From assembly GCA_019454045.1 (NCBI GenBank), contig SKCR01032802.1, forward strand, positions 124,001 through 188,000: a stretch of 64,000 nt of DNA, read 5' to 3'. This DNA comes from Zanthoxylum bungeanum (taxonomy: Eukaryota > Streptophyta > Magnoliopsida > Sapindales > Rutaceae). Position numbers and translations under genes: made by a program. Shown piece by piece: positions 1 through 11,159 of this stretch. The notes under the pieces were generated by a model. That model ran no database searches. It was given only the letters and a program-made list of their open reading frames with translations, and was not told where the DNA came from. Position 1 is the first letter of the stretch. Each line of letters opens with the position of its first letter.

Positions 1-581
1 AGTGTGAGTATAAGAGGGTCATGTCCCTTAAGTGGTATCTTATGGGAATGCATAAACATGTAGGGATATGTCCTCTAATTTGAAAGGATGAGTCTCTATG
101 CTTCAAAGGGCATAAGGGAATGGGTATAACCCTTAGGAGGGTTAGACCCAAACCAAAAAGTGCCCTCAAATGCACCCTTCCATGCCTATATAAAGGAGCA
201 TTGGGTTCATTCTTAACATCTAGAAAATGATATAAGTTTCTTCATGGTCTAGAGAGAGTCATTTTGGTAAAAAGAGAGAGTTTCCACCATTTGTCCTTGT
301 CCAAGATCTAGTGAAAGGAGTGCCCCTTCTACAAGAAGCATCCAAGTAATTCTTGGAGAACGTTAGCCACAAAACCATCCGTAGAAGACCGAGGCAGGGC
401 TAATAAGTTCTTAAGGATAGAGGCAACTAGACTTGAATTTCAGTTTGATCATGATCTTCAAGTTTTTAGGTTTTTCAAAGTTTTATGGTTTATGTTTAAT
501 TTTGATATGTTAGTGTACAATTGATTGAATGTAGCATGTTAAATTTGTTTAATGACACCATTTAACCAACAAATACAAGCA
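1..581. other. Unassigned LTR-like sequence with TATA box
   Basis: No coding region is visible. A TATA motif (TATATAAAG, near 187) is followed about 40-120 bases later by a purine-rich leader-like stretch (GAGAGAGTC, AAAGAGAGAG), the usual look of the U3/R part of a plant LTR. It shows no resemblance to the copia-1 LTR at 4801-6702, so it is not the missing 5' LTR of that element. It could be the end of another retroelement that starts left of the window. Identity is unproven. Confidence 0.3.
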
Positions 582-660
582 TGATAAAGATATATATTAA
601 CTTAGGTTAAATTCTTCTAGATAATGTAATTAGATAGACTACTTATTTACTTGAATATAC
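582..660 (+). repeat. Fragment of short Copia LTR (copia-2 family, 5' end)
   Basis: It begins TGATAAAGAT and carries the string CTTCTAGATAATGTAA followed by TTATTTACTTG. The same order of motifs opens the copia-2 LTR at 12269 (TGATAGAGATTAACTTTAGG, then TTCTAGATAATGTAAC). Similarity fades after about 660. It may be the start of the 5' LTR of copia-2, with copia-1 now lying between it and the copia-2 pol gene. It could equally be an unrelated solo fragment. Confidence 0.55.
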
Positions 661-1059
661 ATTAATATCCAATTGATCTTAGAGATCTACCTAATTAAGT
701 TTCATACAGCTTGTTGGCCAAAGTCAAGGTTATGTGTTATTTAACGGGATCCTAGCCCACTAAGAAACTAGGTTTCCCGAGTAATCCACAGAGGGTTAGA
801 GGCTCGCCGAAAAATAGTTGGAGGCTAGTATTAAATTTGCAATTTCATTTAAATACTTGCCAATACGCGCTCTTTTATTTTATTTATCGTTGTTATAAAT
901 ATATTAGTTGGACTAATCTTTAATATTGTTTTCTTTAAACAGTTAGACTATACAAGACATACTCCACTTGTAGTTGGTCATATAGTTGGACTATAGTAAC
1001 CATTATATTTTGAGTGTACCTGAAATCGTTGATTGGATAGTTAGACTATAGCAATCAAG
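661..1059. other. Leader region upstream of copia-1 gag, no gene seen
   Basis: No ORF of note. Short repeats of 'GTTAGACTATA' and 'GTTGGACTATAG' (about 941-1050) sit just before the gag ATG and look like a retroelement leader. I find neither a primer-binding site of the usual TGGTATCAGAGC type nor a copy of the 3' LTR, so the 5' end of copia-1 seems to be lost or replaced. Confidence 0.4.
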
Positions 1060-1910
1060 ATGACTGAAAGATTAGCGTTAAGAGACATAATCCTGGGTGA
1101 AAATGTATTTAACGGCGTAAATTTTCCAGATTGGGAAATGAATCTTAGGAAAGTGCTGAGAGTTGAGAAGTTACTCTATTGGATAGAGAAAACTCTCGGA
1201 CCTGAGCCCGAAGTTGAGAAAATAGTAGAGCATGAGCTTTAGGAGACTCATCGTGATGATAACTTTAGTGTTCAATCTGTTATGCTTGCCGCAATGACTC
1301 CTTAATTTCATCGTCAGAACAAAGGATTAGATCATTATACCATGATATTGAAATTAAAGGATCTTCATAGATCTAACATTAGATCTTAGAAGTACGAATT
1401 GCAAAAGAAGCTCTTTCGCTCGCGTATTTCAGAGGGTACATCTGTCGAGCACTAGGTGTCGCAGATGATTGCTGACATCGAACACCTGGGTTAGCTGGGC
1501 ATTACCTACAAGGCCGAGACTTCCATAGATTTGATCTTACAGTATCTGCCTGAATGCTGGGGCGAGTTCATCGTGAACCAAGAGAAAAACTCTTGGAGAG
1601 TTAATGACTATGCTCAAAGAGGCACAACCAGAGCTTCCAAAAGGGCAAGAAGCGCAAGGCGCATCTTACTTCGACATCCCAGAAGGCCAAGGCTTGGCCG
1701 AAGGCTTCTAAAGGTGTGAAGAAAAGGGCAAATGAAAAATCGTCACAGTCTTTTGGGAAGACAAATGACATATCCCAACACGTCTGCCTAAACTGTGGCA
1801 AATGGGGTCACTAGAAGCGTGACTGCCGTATGGACAAGGCAGACATGAAGGATGTGAAGACGGGCAAGGCTCCGACTTTAGGTATGTTTGTTATAAACAT
1901 GTCCACTACA
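1060..1910 (+). pseudogene. Copia-1 gag remnant (capsid and zinc knuckle)
   Basis: The first 60 codons are open (MTERLALRDIIL..., with FNGVNFPDWEMNLR typical of the Copia gag start), then a TAG ends the frame at 1240-1242. Gag-like sequence continues with further stops. The nucleocapsid zinc knuckle is visible at 1785-1826 as C-x2-C-x4-H-x4-C (CLNC, GH, RDC), but a TAG replaces the residue right after the His. The product would be the capsid of the retrotransposon particle; this copy cannot make it. Confidence 0.8.
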
Positions 1911-1914
1911 AGTT

Positions 1915-2990
1915 TTTAAAAATTGGATCTTTGATACTGGATGTGGTACATACATATGTACTTATGTGTGGGATCTGCTGATTAGCAGGAGACTGGCTTC
2001 AGATGAGATCGACCTGCGAGTCAGAAACGGGACGAGAGTCACTGTTTTGGCTGTGGGAACCTAAGTTTTGGAACTGCCCTTTGGGCATGTACTTAAATTA
2101 GGAAACTGTTATAATGTACCTAGTTTGACTAGAAACATTATATCTATATCTAGTTTAACCCGTTGCGGGTAAACCTTTATGTTCCAGAACACTGGGTGTT
2201 TTGTTTATAAAGATGATATTAAGATATACACATTAGATGTGAATAACAGTATTTATATTTCGAATATAAATGAATCTCAAACATATAACATGACAAACAA
2301 AATGCTCAAACTGAGTAAATCAGATGAGACTTATTTGTGGCATTGTTGTCCGGGACACATTAACAAGAATTGTATATCCACTCTTTGGAAGAATGGATAC
2401 TTGGACGGATTTGATTCCAATTCAAATGACATCTACGAATCTTGTTTATTATGTAAAATGCCTAAAACGCCTTTTAGCAGTAAGGGTGTACGTGCCACCG
2501 AGCTGCTAGCCTTCGTTCATGGTGACGTATGTGGGCCCATGTCTAGCCAGGCTAGAGGTGGATATCAATACTTCGTAACCTGTAAGGATGTTGCATCGCG
2601 TTATGGTTATGTGTTTCTTATGAAACACAAATCGGAAACTTTTGATAAATTCAAAGAGTTTCGACACGAAGTAGAAAAACATACGGGCAAAAGTATTAAA
2701 TATTACGGTTGGACCGTAGTGGAAAATACTTAAGCAATAAGTTTCTCGATTACTTAAAAGGGTATGGTATTCTTTCACAGTGGAATCCTCCCGGAACACT
2801 TCAATTGAGCGGTGTGTCCGAACGGAGAAACCGAACTTTGTTGGAGATGGTAAGGCTAATAAAGAGTCGCTCTGAGCTACCGATTTCCTTATAGGGATAC
2901 GCATTGAACAGTGCAATGCTTTTTTTGAATAAGGTTTCGTCAAAGTCTGTTGGACAGACTCCATATTAAATATGGACTAGAAAGAAACCG
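1915..2990 (+). pseudogene. Copia-1 protease and integrase remnant
   Basis: The aspartic protease motif D-T-G reads at 1933-1941 in the context WIFDTGCGTYIC. The longest open piece, 2179-2733, holds the GAG-pre-integrase zinc finger (WHCCPGH ... CLLCK, an H-H-C-C arrangement) and the start of the integrase core (HGDVCGPM ... YFVTCKDVASRYGYVF). A frameshift near 2730 moves the rest to another frame (2709-2894), where GVSERRNRTLLEMV carries the catalytic Glu of the D-D-E triad. Further stops follow. Integrase would insert the cDNA; this copy is dead. Confidence 0.85.
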
Positions 2991-3231
2991 GGTTTCTCAT
3001 TCCTGAAGATTTGGATATGTTGGGTATCTATTAAACGTTTGGATGGTACCAAACTATAACCCAAATCAGATAAGTGTCTATTTGTAATTGGTTATCCTAG
3101 GGAAACCAATTTCCACAACCCACAAGAGAACAAAAATATTTGTTGCTCTCCATGCGGTTTTCCTTAGAGGAATTCCTAAATGCGGTGGTAAGTGGGAGGA
3201 AAGTAGAACTCGATGAAAAGTTAAAGTAATA

Positions 3232-4130
3232 TTGTTCCTGGCACCGATCCCCTCACGGAACACGAACAGTTCATCAGGGATGAGACTGTTCCACAATCTT
3301 CAACATACACAAGAACCGCGTAGGTTGGAGAGAGTCAGAAAACAACCTGAGAGGTATGGGTTTCTGATCTCACCTCATGTGGATGTTAATCTTATTGAGG
3401 AAGATGAACCGACTGCGTATGAGGAAACGATACAAGGTATCGAATCCGGTTTATGGCAAGGTGCCATGAAGTCCGAAATGGATTCCATGTATACCAACCA
3501 AGTTTGGACATTGGTTGATGTACTAGAAGGCATTGTGCCTATTGGTAGCAAATGGGTCTTCATGGTGAAAACAGACATGGATGGCAACAAACAAACCTAC
3601 AAAGCTAGGCTTGTAGCGAAAGGGTATCGTCATCAACATTGTGTTGATTACGACGAAACCTTTTACATATTACCATGATTAAATCCATTCGGATAATGCT
3701 TGCTATTGTTGCATATTTCGATTATGAAATATGGCAGATGGACGTCAAAACCGCTTTCCTTAACAGTTTCTTTTTGGAGGATGTTTATATGCTACAGCCT
3801 GACGGTTTTGTCGTACCAAAACATGCAAACAAGGTTTGCAAGTTAAATCGATCCATTCATGGATTTAAGCAAGCATTATGTTCTTGGAACCAGCGTTTTG
3901 ATCAGATCATAATGGTATATGGTTTCATTAAAAACGAAGATGATTCTTGTGTATATAAGAAGGTTAGTGGGAGCGCACAGACATTCGATGTCCTATATAT
4001 TGATGATGTATTATTTCTTGGAAATAACATTCTCATGTTAACAATCGGTAAAAGCTTAGCTTCCATTAATATTCTCCATGGAATATTTGGGAGAGACAAC
4101 TTTTATTCTAGGAATAAAGATCTACTGTGA
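3232..4130 (+). pseudogene. Copia-1 reverse transcriptase remnant
   Basis: Two overlapping open pieces (3232-3678 and 3675-4130) together encode most of the Copia reverse transcriptase. The first ends in KARLVAKGYRHQHCVDYDETF, and the second has QMDVKTAFLNSFF, NKVCKLNRSIHGFKQA and the catalytic box as YIDD (within VLYIDDVLFLGNN). A single frameshift at about 3675 separates them. Downstream stops show it is inactive. The fingers and palm order is normal for the RVT_2 family. Confidence 0.88.
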
Positions 4131-4786
4131 TAGATCTAAAAGTTGTTGGCACTCTCCGAGAACTCATACATTGAAAGATATGTACGCGACATAGTGTCTC
4201 ATATGCTTTGAGCGTTTGGAGTCACTATCAGGCCGATCCAGGTGATGGTTACTGGATTGATGTTAAGAACATCCTTTAGTATCTTAGACGAACTAAGGAT
4301 GCTTTCTTAATTTATGGAGATGGAGAACTTGAGGTGACTGGATTCACCGTTGCAAGTTTCCAAACTGATAAAGGCGACTGTAAGTCGCATTAAGGGTACT
4401 TATTTTGGTTGAACAACGGAACAGTGAGCTGGAAATCTTCCATGCAAGATATTGTTGTCGGTTCAACAACAAAAGCGGAATATATTACTGTGGGTGAGGC
4501 AGCAAGAGAAGCATTTTGGATCTATAAAATTACTAATTAGATTAGGAGTAGTTCTGTTAGCAGCTGAGCTAGGCTACAGCGCAGGCTAAGGAATTACGGT
4601 CTCATCAATGATCCAAGTATGTACTTCGACCGATTTCATCTGATTCATAAGATCATACATCGTGGCGATGTCAAGATCCCATCACATGACAACCTTGCAT
4701 ATCCGCTGGCGAAAGCGATTTCTCAGCATAAGCATGAGCGACCTGTATATAGTTCAGGTGTTAGACACTTGAGTGATTGGCTATAG
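4131..4786 (+). pseudogene. Copia-1 RNase H remnant
   Basis: Short in-frame stretches of the Copia RNase H can be read between stops: GFTVASFQTDKGDCKSH, GTVSWKSSMQDIVVGSTTKA and EYITVGEAAREAFWIYK, then a distal part ending LSDWL at a TAG (4783-4785) just before the polypurine tract. The catalytic domain is disrupted by at least two stops. It would degrade the RNA strand of the RNA:DNA hybrid during replication. Confidence 0.8.
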
Positions 4787-4800
4787 GCCAAGTGGGAGAT

Positions 4801-6702
4801 TGTTGGACAATTATGACCCATAGCATCACTATTTTGTAAAGGACATGGTGTTCTTGTACAAAATTAACTATATGACAAAGGAAATTGTTCTTTTATCATT
4901 TTGTAATTAGATTACTTGAATATATATAAATGATAAAAGTCCTTATGATTAGTTCCAGATTAATAAGTTATGAGACACTATCAATCCACGAACGGTTTAA
5001 TCATTTAATATCCCTAGTCGTAGTATTATCGAGGCTGGATATCGATAATGCGGAATAGACTAGTATTGCACTTGTGCGCGTTATGGAAGCTTAACGGCAT
5101 AGTTCTCATATATTTAAGTATTGGATACTTATGCAAGTGCGATAGGAGGTTCTGTTTACAGATGGTACGGAAACAGCTTCGCTCTGAATAGACCCCTCGG
5201 AGTCCCATTGGTAGTATGACTATGTGTCTATAGGAATCCGAATCAAGGTAGGTGTATTTGGTCTTAACCTGAGACTTGCATCGCTAATACTTGCGACAAT
5301 CAGTACGCTTTGGTTTTGGTCGTCCGGGGCTTTAACAGGTTCTGTGTACGCCTCTTCTGGGTTTACTGAGAATCGTAGTGTGTTGGGTGTGATGTCAAGA
5401 TGGAAGTATCACTTCAGTCATATGGAGATGATGATCACGCATGAATACAGAACTGGTACTCTTAAATGCTGCAGCTATCGGGATAATATGACTAGGTCAT
5501 GGTTATCCAATTACAGAGACTAGTTGCTAGTGATCTGATATATGCTTTGTACGGGGCAGACACAATTCCAGCCTCAGGCCTAGCATGTGACATCCGATAC
5601 TGGATCGTAATACGCAATACTTAGTATACTACGCTTGATAAAGATTATGTATTCCTTAAAAGAATATTTTTGGAGAATTGGATAGGGACGGTGTTTTGCT
5701 AGAATCCAACCATGTCTTGTAAATCGATAAGAACGTGGTATTAGGTACGCACATGTTCGGATAGTCTGACGACCGGATTTACTGCCAACATATCCAGAGA
5801 TCTCATGGGTCGCTTCGCAAAGATTCACCGATGATATTTGACTCGAACAGAATTAATCTGAGATTAATTATGAGAGAGAGAAAATTAATCTGGGATTAAT
5901 TACGGCAAAAATTTATCTGGGATAAAATTCGAATAGAAGAGAGAGAACGGTTAATTTGGAATTAATCGATTAAATAATATATCGGATATATTAATTGAAA
6001 TTAGATTTCAAAGCGGAATTAAAATTGGATTTTAATTCGGGCAAACGATTTAATTTAGAATTAATTCGTAAGTGACTTTAATAATAATTTTGCAAGGCAT
6101 AATTATTTGATTATGTCGCAACGGTAAATTCGTTAATTCAGAATTAAACGAACTCGGGCCCGAGCGAAATTGTGTGTTGGATTGTTCGACTTAAATTCAG
6201 AATTTACAAGTGGTGGGACCCACTTGACTTACATCAACTAGTTTGACTAGTGATGGAAGTGGTTAAGGTTTAGTGAAAGAATTTGATTGCTTTTTCAACA
6301 CACAATCAAAATCCAACACACTTTGTTTTTTAATTATTTGGAATGACATATACCAACTTGGATTTGGTAAATGAAAATTGATTTTAGAAATCAAATACAC
6401 AAAAAACAAAAACACTCTCCTCTCTCCCTCCTCATTGCCGAGACTTCATCTCCCTTTCTTGGAAATTTTGTTTCAAAATTTCAAGATTGCTAGCACATTC
6501 AAAGAGCAAAGAAGGTGATAGGGAAACCAATCCCTAGAGTTTGGAACACAAAGCAAAGCTTGGAGCTTCAACAAAGGATCAAAAATTTTGAACTTCATAC
6601 ATCCATCAAATCCGATCATTGTAAGTTTATTCCGCAACTTCTTTGAATATTCACACACAAAATCATCTTAGAGTTCTTTGGCATGTTCTAGGAACACTAA
6701 CA
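4801..6702 (+). repeat. Copia-1 3' LTR
   Basis: It starts TGTTGGACAATTATGACCCA directly after the purine tract AGTGGGAGAT and ends near GGAACACTAACA (6702). The same sequence recurs as a solo LTR at 41982-43950, with matching landmarks such as GTCGTCCGGGGCTTTAA and GATGATCACGCA and the paired ATTAATCTGAGATTAATT-type repeats. Its right end is the less certain one, because it was placed by analogy with the solo copy. Confidence 0.85.
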
Positions 6703-7770
6703 CTTACTTCCCTCACAGCAGTCAATCCATGAAGGTCAAGGTAACGCTAAACCTTGCTCTTTACTCTCTTTTCGCTCGTCTACACCACTCAATTGAGCGT
6801 CGAAGTGCCTACGGCATCCACCACACTGGTGGGTAGATACTCTACGTTCAACTTATCTTTGTTTTTCAGGATCGTTGGAGCCCCATTATACAAATCGATT
6901 GTAGGCCGTAGGTGAAATTCAGCGTCTACACCACTCATCATGTATATATATCTTGTCATGTCAAGTTTGATGAAATTGTTTTTCCCTTTTCTGGTACAAA
7001 ACACCAAAATGAGCTACACAGTCTTCGCCTTTCTTCATTTATGGAGCTCAACAGAACAAACTCTGGCACTTAAAATTAGTATTCACCATCACAAACTGTC
7101 TCCAACACCCGTTGTACTTCATCCATGTTCTACTGACTTGCCTGCCATTATTTTTCGAGTGTCTCTATATATGCAGGTACCTCAATCGAGTTCCTCAGTT
7201 GGATATTCACCATATTCTTCATTATTGGCACATTCGTTCATCTTTAAACCCAATCTAAGTATCATTCATTCTACAAGACTTTTTCATGCTCGTCTTATAA
7301 TTAGGGAGCCTCATAGGTTTAAAACATCATCAAAACATCAGGATTGGATTAACTCAATGAAATTCATGCAAATCTAATATCATTCTGATGGCACAATTGA
7401 ACGGCTTAAAAGTTTAATGAATAAAGGATACACATAATTTTTGGGATCTGATTTTTCTGAAGCATTCAATTCGGTTGTCAAGGCCTCCACAGTACGTGTT
7501 GTTTTGTTATTGGCAATCACAAATAATTGCCCCCTTTATCAACTAGATATTAAAAATGTATTTCTAAATCGTATTTTTCAAGAACAGCTATTTATGTATT
7601 AAAATAAGATCCTTGGGCTTGGTTAATACTAATTGGATTGCTTTGTAGTTGCGCTGATCCTTCCGTATTTTTCCTTTCTCGGACGAGTGGAATTATTATA
7701 CCTTCTATTGTATGTTGATGATATAATTATTGCATGTAATGATACTACACTCATGGATGCATTTATTACC
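6703..7770 (+). pseudogene. Copia-2 pol remnant: linker and N-terminal reverse transcriptase
   Basis: After the copia-1 LTR comes sequence of a different Copia family. REPHRFKTSSKHQDWINSMKF (7306-7370) is the usual start of the reverse transcriptase domain. An internal deletion then joins it to SDGTIERLK (7387), DFSEAFNSVVKASTVRVVL (7450-7510), YQLDIKNVFLN (7540-7572) and the active-site box YVDD (7711-7722) followed by IIIACNDTTLMDAFI. The frame is interrupted by stops. At about 7770 the gene is cut by a DNA transposon and resumes at 11391. The region 6703-7060 has no recognisable domain. Confidence 0.8.
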
Positions 7771-7782
7771 CCCATGAAATAT

Positions 7783-8000
7783 AATTTCGCCACTAAAAAT
7801 GCGACATAAAATGTATTAGTGGCGAAAATTTAACTCGCCACTAAAAGTCATTTTTTTGGCCATTGAATGTCATTTTTAATGGTGAAATAAATTTCGCCAC
7901 TAAAAATAGACCTTCAGTGGCCAAAAAAATGACTTTTAGTGGCGAAATTTTCGCCACTAATGGAATTTTAGTGGCAAAATTTTCGCCATTAAAAGTGCAA
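7783..8000. repeat. Left subterminal repeats of the CACTA-like element
   Basis: At least seven copies of a motif near TTTCGCCACTAAAA or its reverse complement TTTTAGTGGCGAAA lie here in alternating orientation. In CACTA elements such motifs bind the transposase. Their alternation makes the region foldable and produces short mirror ORFs on both strands that are not genes. Confidence 0.7.
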
Positions 8001-8689
8001 TCTGAGTACCTTTTGATGAAATTATATAGAAAAAACTGTTTACACCATATGATATTTTGTATTGTAAAATGATACAAAACATAAATATTAATACATTAAT
8101 ATATGTAAATAGAATTTTGTATTCACAAGCAAAAAAACATATTATGTTCCAACATTAAAACGGACAAATGATCAACTAGTTATAATTCAAAAATCAAAAG
8201 CTATTGTTTTCGTCTCACATCTAAATTTACATTATATATTCAAACTACAAAAAAGACTTTGAACATATGGTGAAACGAAATCATTCATCGAATGAACTAG
8301 CTTCTCATTTGTCCACTACTTTTTCAACCATCAAAATAGTTGCCGACATTTGTATGAAAATAATTATATCAGTATATATTAAAAGATAAACAAAAACTAA
8401 AAAATAAAAATAAAAAAAATAATAATAATAATTAATGATAGATTGATTATACAGCAAGCTACATATAACACAAAAATTATTATACAGCAAAAAAAAGATG
8501 AGTTTTGTAAAAAAAAATTTGCTACTCAATGAGAACAGGTAGAGAAGTGCAAATGAAGGTTAAATACAACATATAACGAAATAAATATGGAACAAATTAA
8601 CAACTAATACAGCAAAATGATCTTCCCAAAATAAATTTGGAAAAAAAATACCAAAGCAAGTACAATAAATTCTCCTAAAATTAAAATGA
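8001..8689. other. AT-rich transposon interior, nothing recognised
   Basis: Very A/T-rich sequence with simple runs such as AATAATAATAATAATTAATG near 8420. No coding segment, RNA gene or further terminal motif was found. Confidence 0.5.
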
Positions 8690-8870
8690 AGTACTTGTGA
8701 ACCACCATAACTTCCATAACTATTACTACTGACCAAATCACTTTAACCATAGCCACCATAAGCATGCCCACGTCCATGACTTTTGCTATCTCTACTTTCA
8801 TAATTTAAGGCGTCTGAACCATTTTTTGCCACAGGAATGTATGGCAAAACAGGCACAAATGTCACCATAT
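8690..8870 (-). pseudogene. Possible captured exon encoding a Gly/Tyr/Ser-rich tail
   Basis: On the minus strand one frame reads YIPVAKNGSDALNYESRD, SHGRGHAYGGYG, a stop, then SDLVSSNSYGSYGGSQ. The G/Y/S-rich composition is unlike the AT-rich surroundings and resembles the low-complexity tail of plant RNA-binding proteins. I cannot name the donor gene. It has the same orientation as the GOT1 and RGG fragments higher up, consistent with another captured exon. Confidence 0.4.
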
Positions 8871-9416
8871 TAATAACTTTGGCTGTAGAGTTGATAAGAT
8901 CTAATCCGTAAACCAACTAGATTTGCTAGTAAAGCAGTAATTTCAGCCAAATCACCTTCTCCTCATTTAGAACACTCTATCTAATGGTTACTTCAAAAGC
9001 ATAGCATACTTTGAACAATTTTAAGGAAATAACATATTTGACACCTAAGCTTCCATTCTAGTCCGACATATTCATATAATTGACTTCAACTATCAATTGA
9101 ATGGTTAAGACGTTAAGTAACAAAAAAGATAAATAATTATATCAATTTTTCTTCACCAAATACCATTAGCTTAAGTAGATACAAAGTTATACAAAGTTAA
9201 AAGTAAACTTAGTAAACTTCAGTGTTCTATAATTTCCAACATGTAAGGCATGATATAATAACCACTCTTTAAGCAGTTCTCAGCACTTATTTTTCTATTT
9301 GATAATAGAAGACAAACTATATGAAGAAAATGGCTTCTTGAAGTTCAATTCTTATGAAGGTTTCCTAAAAGCTTTCTCAAGGATGAAAATAATAATCTAA
9401 GCTTTAAATAGACATA
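8871..9416. other. Transposon interior, intron-like, no gene seen
   Basis: AT-rich sequence without a supportable ORF, between the Gly/Tyr-rich fragment and the GOT1 exons. On the minus strand it would be intron or flank downstream of the GOT1 fragment; the GOT1 last exon was looked for and not found. Confidence 0.4.
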
Positions 9417-9675
9417 CCGATCTGACAAATGGTTCTTGGAACAACCAACCAAGAATAAGTATCCTCTGCAAGAAAACATACAATATAGGCCAGAAGCCAC
9501 TGCACAAAGAACACAATCAGTAATGTCAATCTATGGTATGAATAACTACAGAAAATAACGGTAAAAATTCTACTAGACCTGTAGAGTACAATGAAACCAT
9601 ATGCCTCTAAAATCATTCCCGAAACTGCCCATCATATAACAACAAAGAAGAAGCCAACACCAAAAGAGATGGTTC
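9417..9675 (-). pseudogene. GOT1: Captured GOT1 (Golgi transport 1) gene fragment, two exons
   Basis: On the minus strand the first exon (about 9675-9579) reads GTISFGVGFFFVVI, a TGA, then WAVSGMILEAYGFIVLY. The second (about 9499-9417) reads GFWPILYVFLQRILILGWLF followed by QEPFVRS. These are the two central-to-C-terminal segments of GOT1, a small four-helix Golgi membrane protein of vesicle traffic. The 79-bp intron between them keeps GT...AG ends. The stop in the first exon and the absence of first and last exons show this is a captured fragment, not a gene. It lies inside the CACTA-like element, so it was most likely carried there by transposon capture of genomic (intron-containing) DNA. 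Confidence 0.8.
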
Positions 9676-10626
9676 CCTAAACAACCAAAGAAGCACTAGT
9701 TTAAAATAAAGAGCAGTAGTCGAACACTGAACATGCACAAACAATTACATGCAAGTACATACTTGCATACACAAAAGTAAATAAATCATACAATAAAATT
9801 CTGACGTTTAATAAAATAGCATAGTCAACTTCAAGCCCATAGTAAGAGACACTTTTGCGAAGAAGAGGATCTAAAGGCCACCAAGAAAGCCATTGTTAAT
9901 CACTAATCATATTTACTCATGAAAATGGGGAATTAAATGCATTCACCACAACAAATAACCTTTCCAAAACCTCATTCACCAATCAAATTCACTAAAATTC
10001 CTTACCATTCGAGTTCTCATTCTCTACAAACTGAAAGTGTTAGAACCAGGACCAATTGAAGGAATAAGATCAATATCCGGAGGTTTATTCATAATGAAAG
10101 AGACACATGAGTGTTTCTCATACAAGGTCACTAGCTTAACATCCACAAAGATAAGCAAAGATCAATATAAGAAGCACATACATTAAATAAAATTATCTAA
10201 ACCGATGAATCAAAACCCAATTCAAATGAGAAAATAGTAGTAATCGAAAATCAGAAATTAATTCAATACTCAATTCACACACGAAAACCACCTAGATTCT
10301 TCAAACAAGCAAGCACAAGCAATTTTATTTTGAATTAAATCAGATTAGGCAGTGAATCACTTATCATATAATGTGAATATATGCGAGAAATTGGAAGCAT
10401 TGGTTGAGAGAAAACCAATCAATTTCTCATGTGTTACAAGTTTGTAGGCTTATAACTGTTGCTCATTATACTCAAATTTATTGATTAAATACAACATGAA
10501 CAGATAATGAAACATATAATTTACTAAAATTAAATAGGATTTATTGAAATTAAAAAAAAATCAAATAAAGCTTAAACCACAACTACAAATAAAATCAAAG
10601 TAAAATAAAAATTGAAGAAAGGTCAC
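9676..10626. other. Transposon interior between captured fragments
   Basis: AT-rich sequence without a supportable ORF. It may hold introns or flanks of the GOT1 and RGG-type donor genes. No GOT1 first exon was recognised. Confidence 0.4.
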
Positions 10627-10805
10627 CAGCCTGAGCATGAAGGAAAGGCTTGGTGGGAAGCTTAGCGGGCTTAGTCGGAGCCGCGTCCTGCAGCTTGGAT
10701 TGAGCCGATGACTGGGGGCATAGAAGTCGGGAGCTTAGTAACAAGCTGCGAGGGGTCCTCGTTGTCATCATAACCCAACAAATCGAAAGGGTTCATGGAC
10801 GCCAT
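10627..10805 (-). pseudogene. Captured first exon of an RGG/HABP4-type RNA-binding protein gene
   Basis: The minus strand starts ATG at 10805 and reads MASMNPFDLLGYDDNEDPSQ, the hallmark N-terminus of the plant RGG-repeat (Stm1/HABP4-PAI-RBP1) mRNA-binding proteins. After a one-base frameshift it continues APTKPAKLPTKPFLHAQA, then a splice donor (CTG|GTGACC), which is about where exon 1 ends in this family as I recall it. Only this exon is recognised. Local GC is higher than in the rest of the element. The donor protein binds RNA in nucleus and cytoplasm; this piece is a relic whose frame is broken. Confidence 0.78.
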
Positions 10806-11159
10806 TTGCTGTTAATTTTATTTTACTCAACAAAAACCCACTGACCAACTTAAGAAAAACTGAAAAAGGCGAGTAATCAAAACCCTAGCCGCCGCAACAC
10901 TGAGATTTTTTCTTTCACAATCCACTCAAAATGAAAAAAAAAATCATACTGTTGCTGATGAAGAATTAGACCGATGACTTCAAATGGAGGGTTGGATTTC
11001 GTCTTTTAAAGAAGAAATGTCGATTTTTGATGAAAAAAATGGAGTGGAAGAGGGTTAGGGTTTCGTTTTGATGAAGGAAAAAATGGAGGGTTGGGTTTCG
11101 TTTTGAATGAAAGGGGATAAATGTTTTGGTTTTGTAAATAAAAAATAAAAAAAAAAAAA
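10806..11159. other. Probable captured 5' flank of the RGG-type gene
   Basis: On the minus strand this lies directly upstream of the captured first exon and could include its promoter and 5' UTR. No TATA box can be assigned with confidence. Runs of A/T (11135-11162) mark the transition to subterminal repeats. Confidence 0.3.

Larger units (their letters stand above)
1060..6702 (+). mobile_element. Copia-1: degenerate Ty1/Copia retrotransposon, 5' LTR missing
   Basis: The gene order gag, protease, integrase, reverse transcriptase, RNase H is that of Ty1/Copia. It is followed by a polypurine tract (AAGTGGGAGAT, 4790-4800) and a 1.9-kb 3' LTR starting TGTTGGACAA. All reading frames are broken by stops and frameshifts. 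A solo LTR of the same family lies at 41982-43950, which confirms the LTR boundaries. No 5' LTR is present in the window. Confidence 0.85.

Noticed and set aside
6940..7377. 145-codon ORF as a host protein gene
   Set aside because: It ends in the Copia motif REPHRFKTSSKHQDWI and runs into copia-2 reverse transcriptase. It is part of a decayed pol.
7841..8077. Overlapping ORFs of 78 and 69 codons on opposite strands
   Set aside because: Produced by the alternating subterminal repeats of the CACTA-like element.
9404..9616. 70-codon minus-strand ORF as an independent gene
   Set aside because: It reads through the intron between two GOT1 exons in the wrong frame. The real signal is the split GOT1 fragment.
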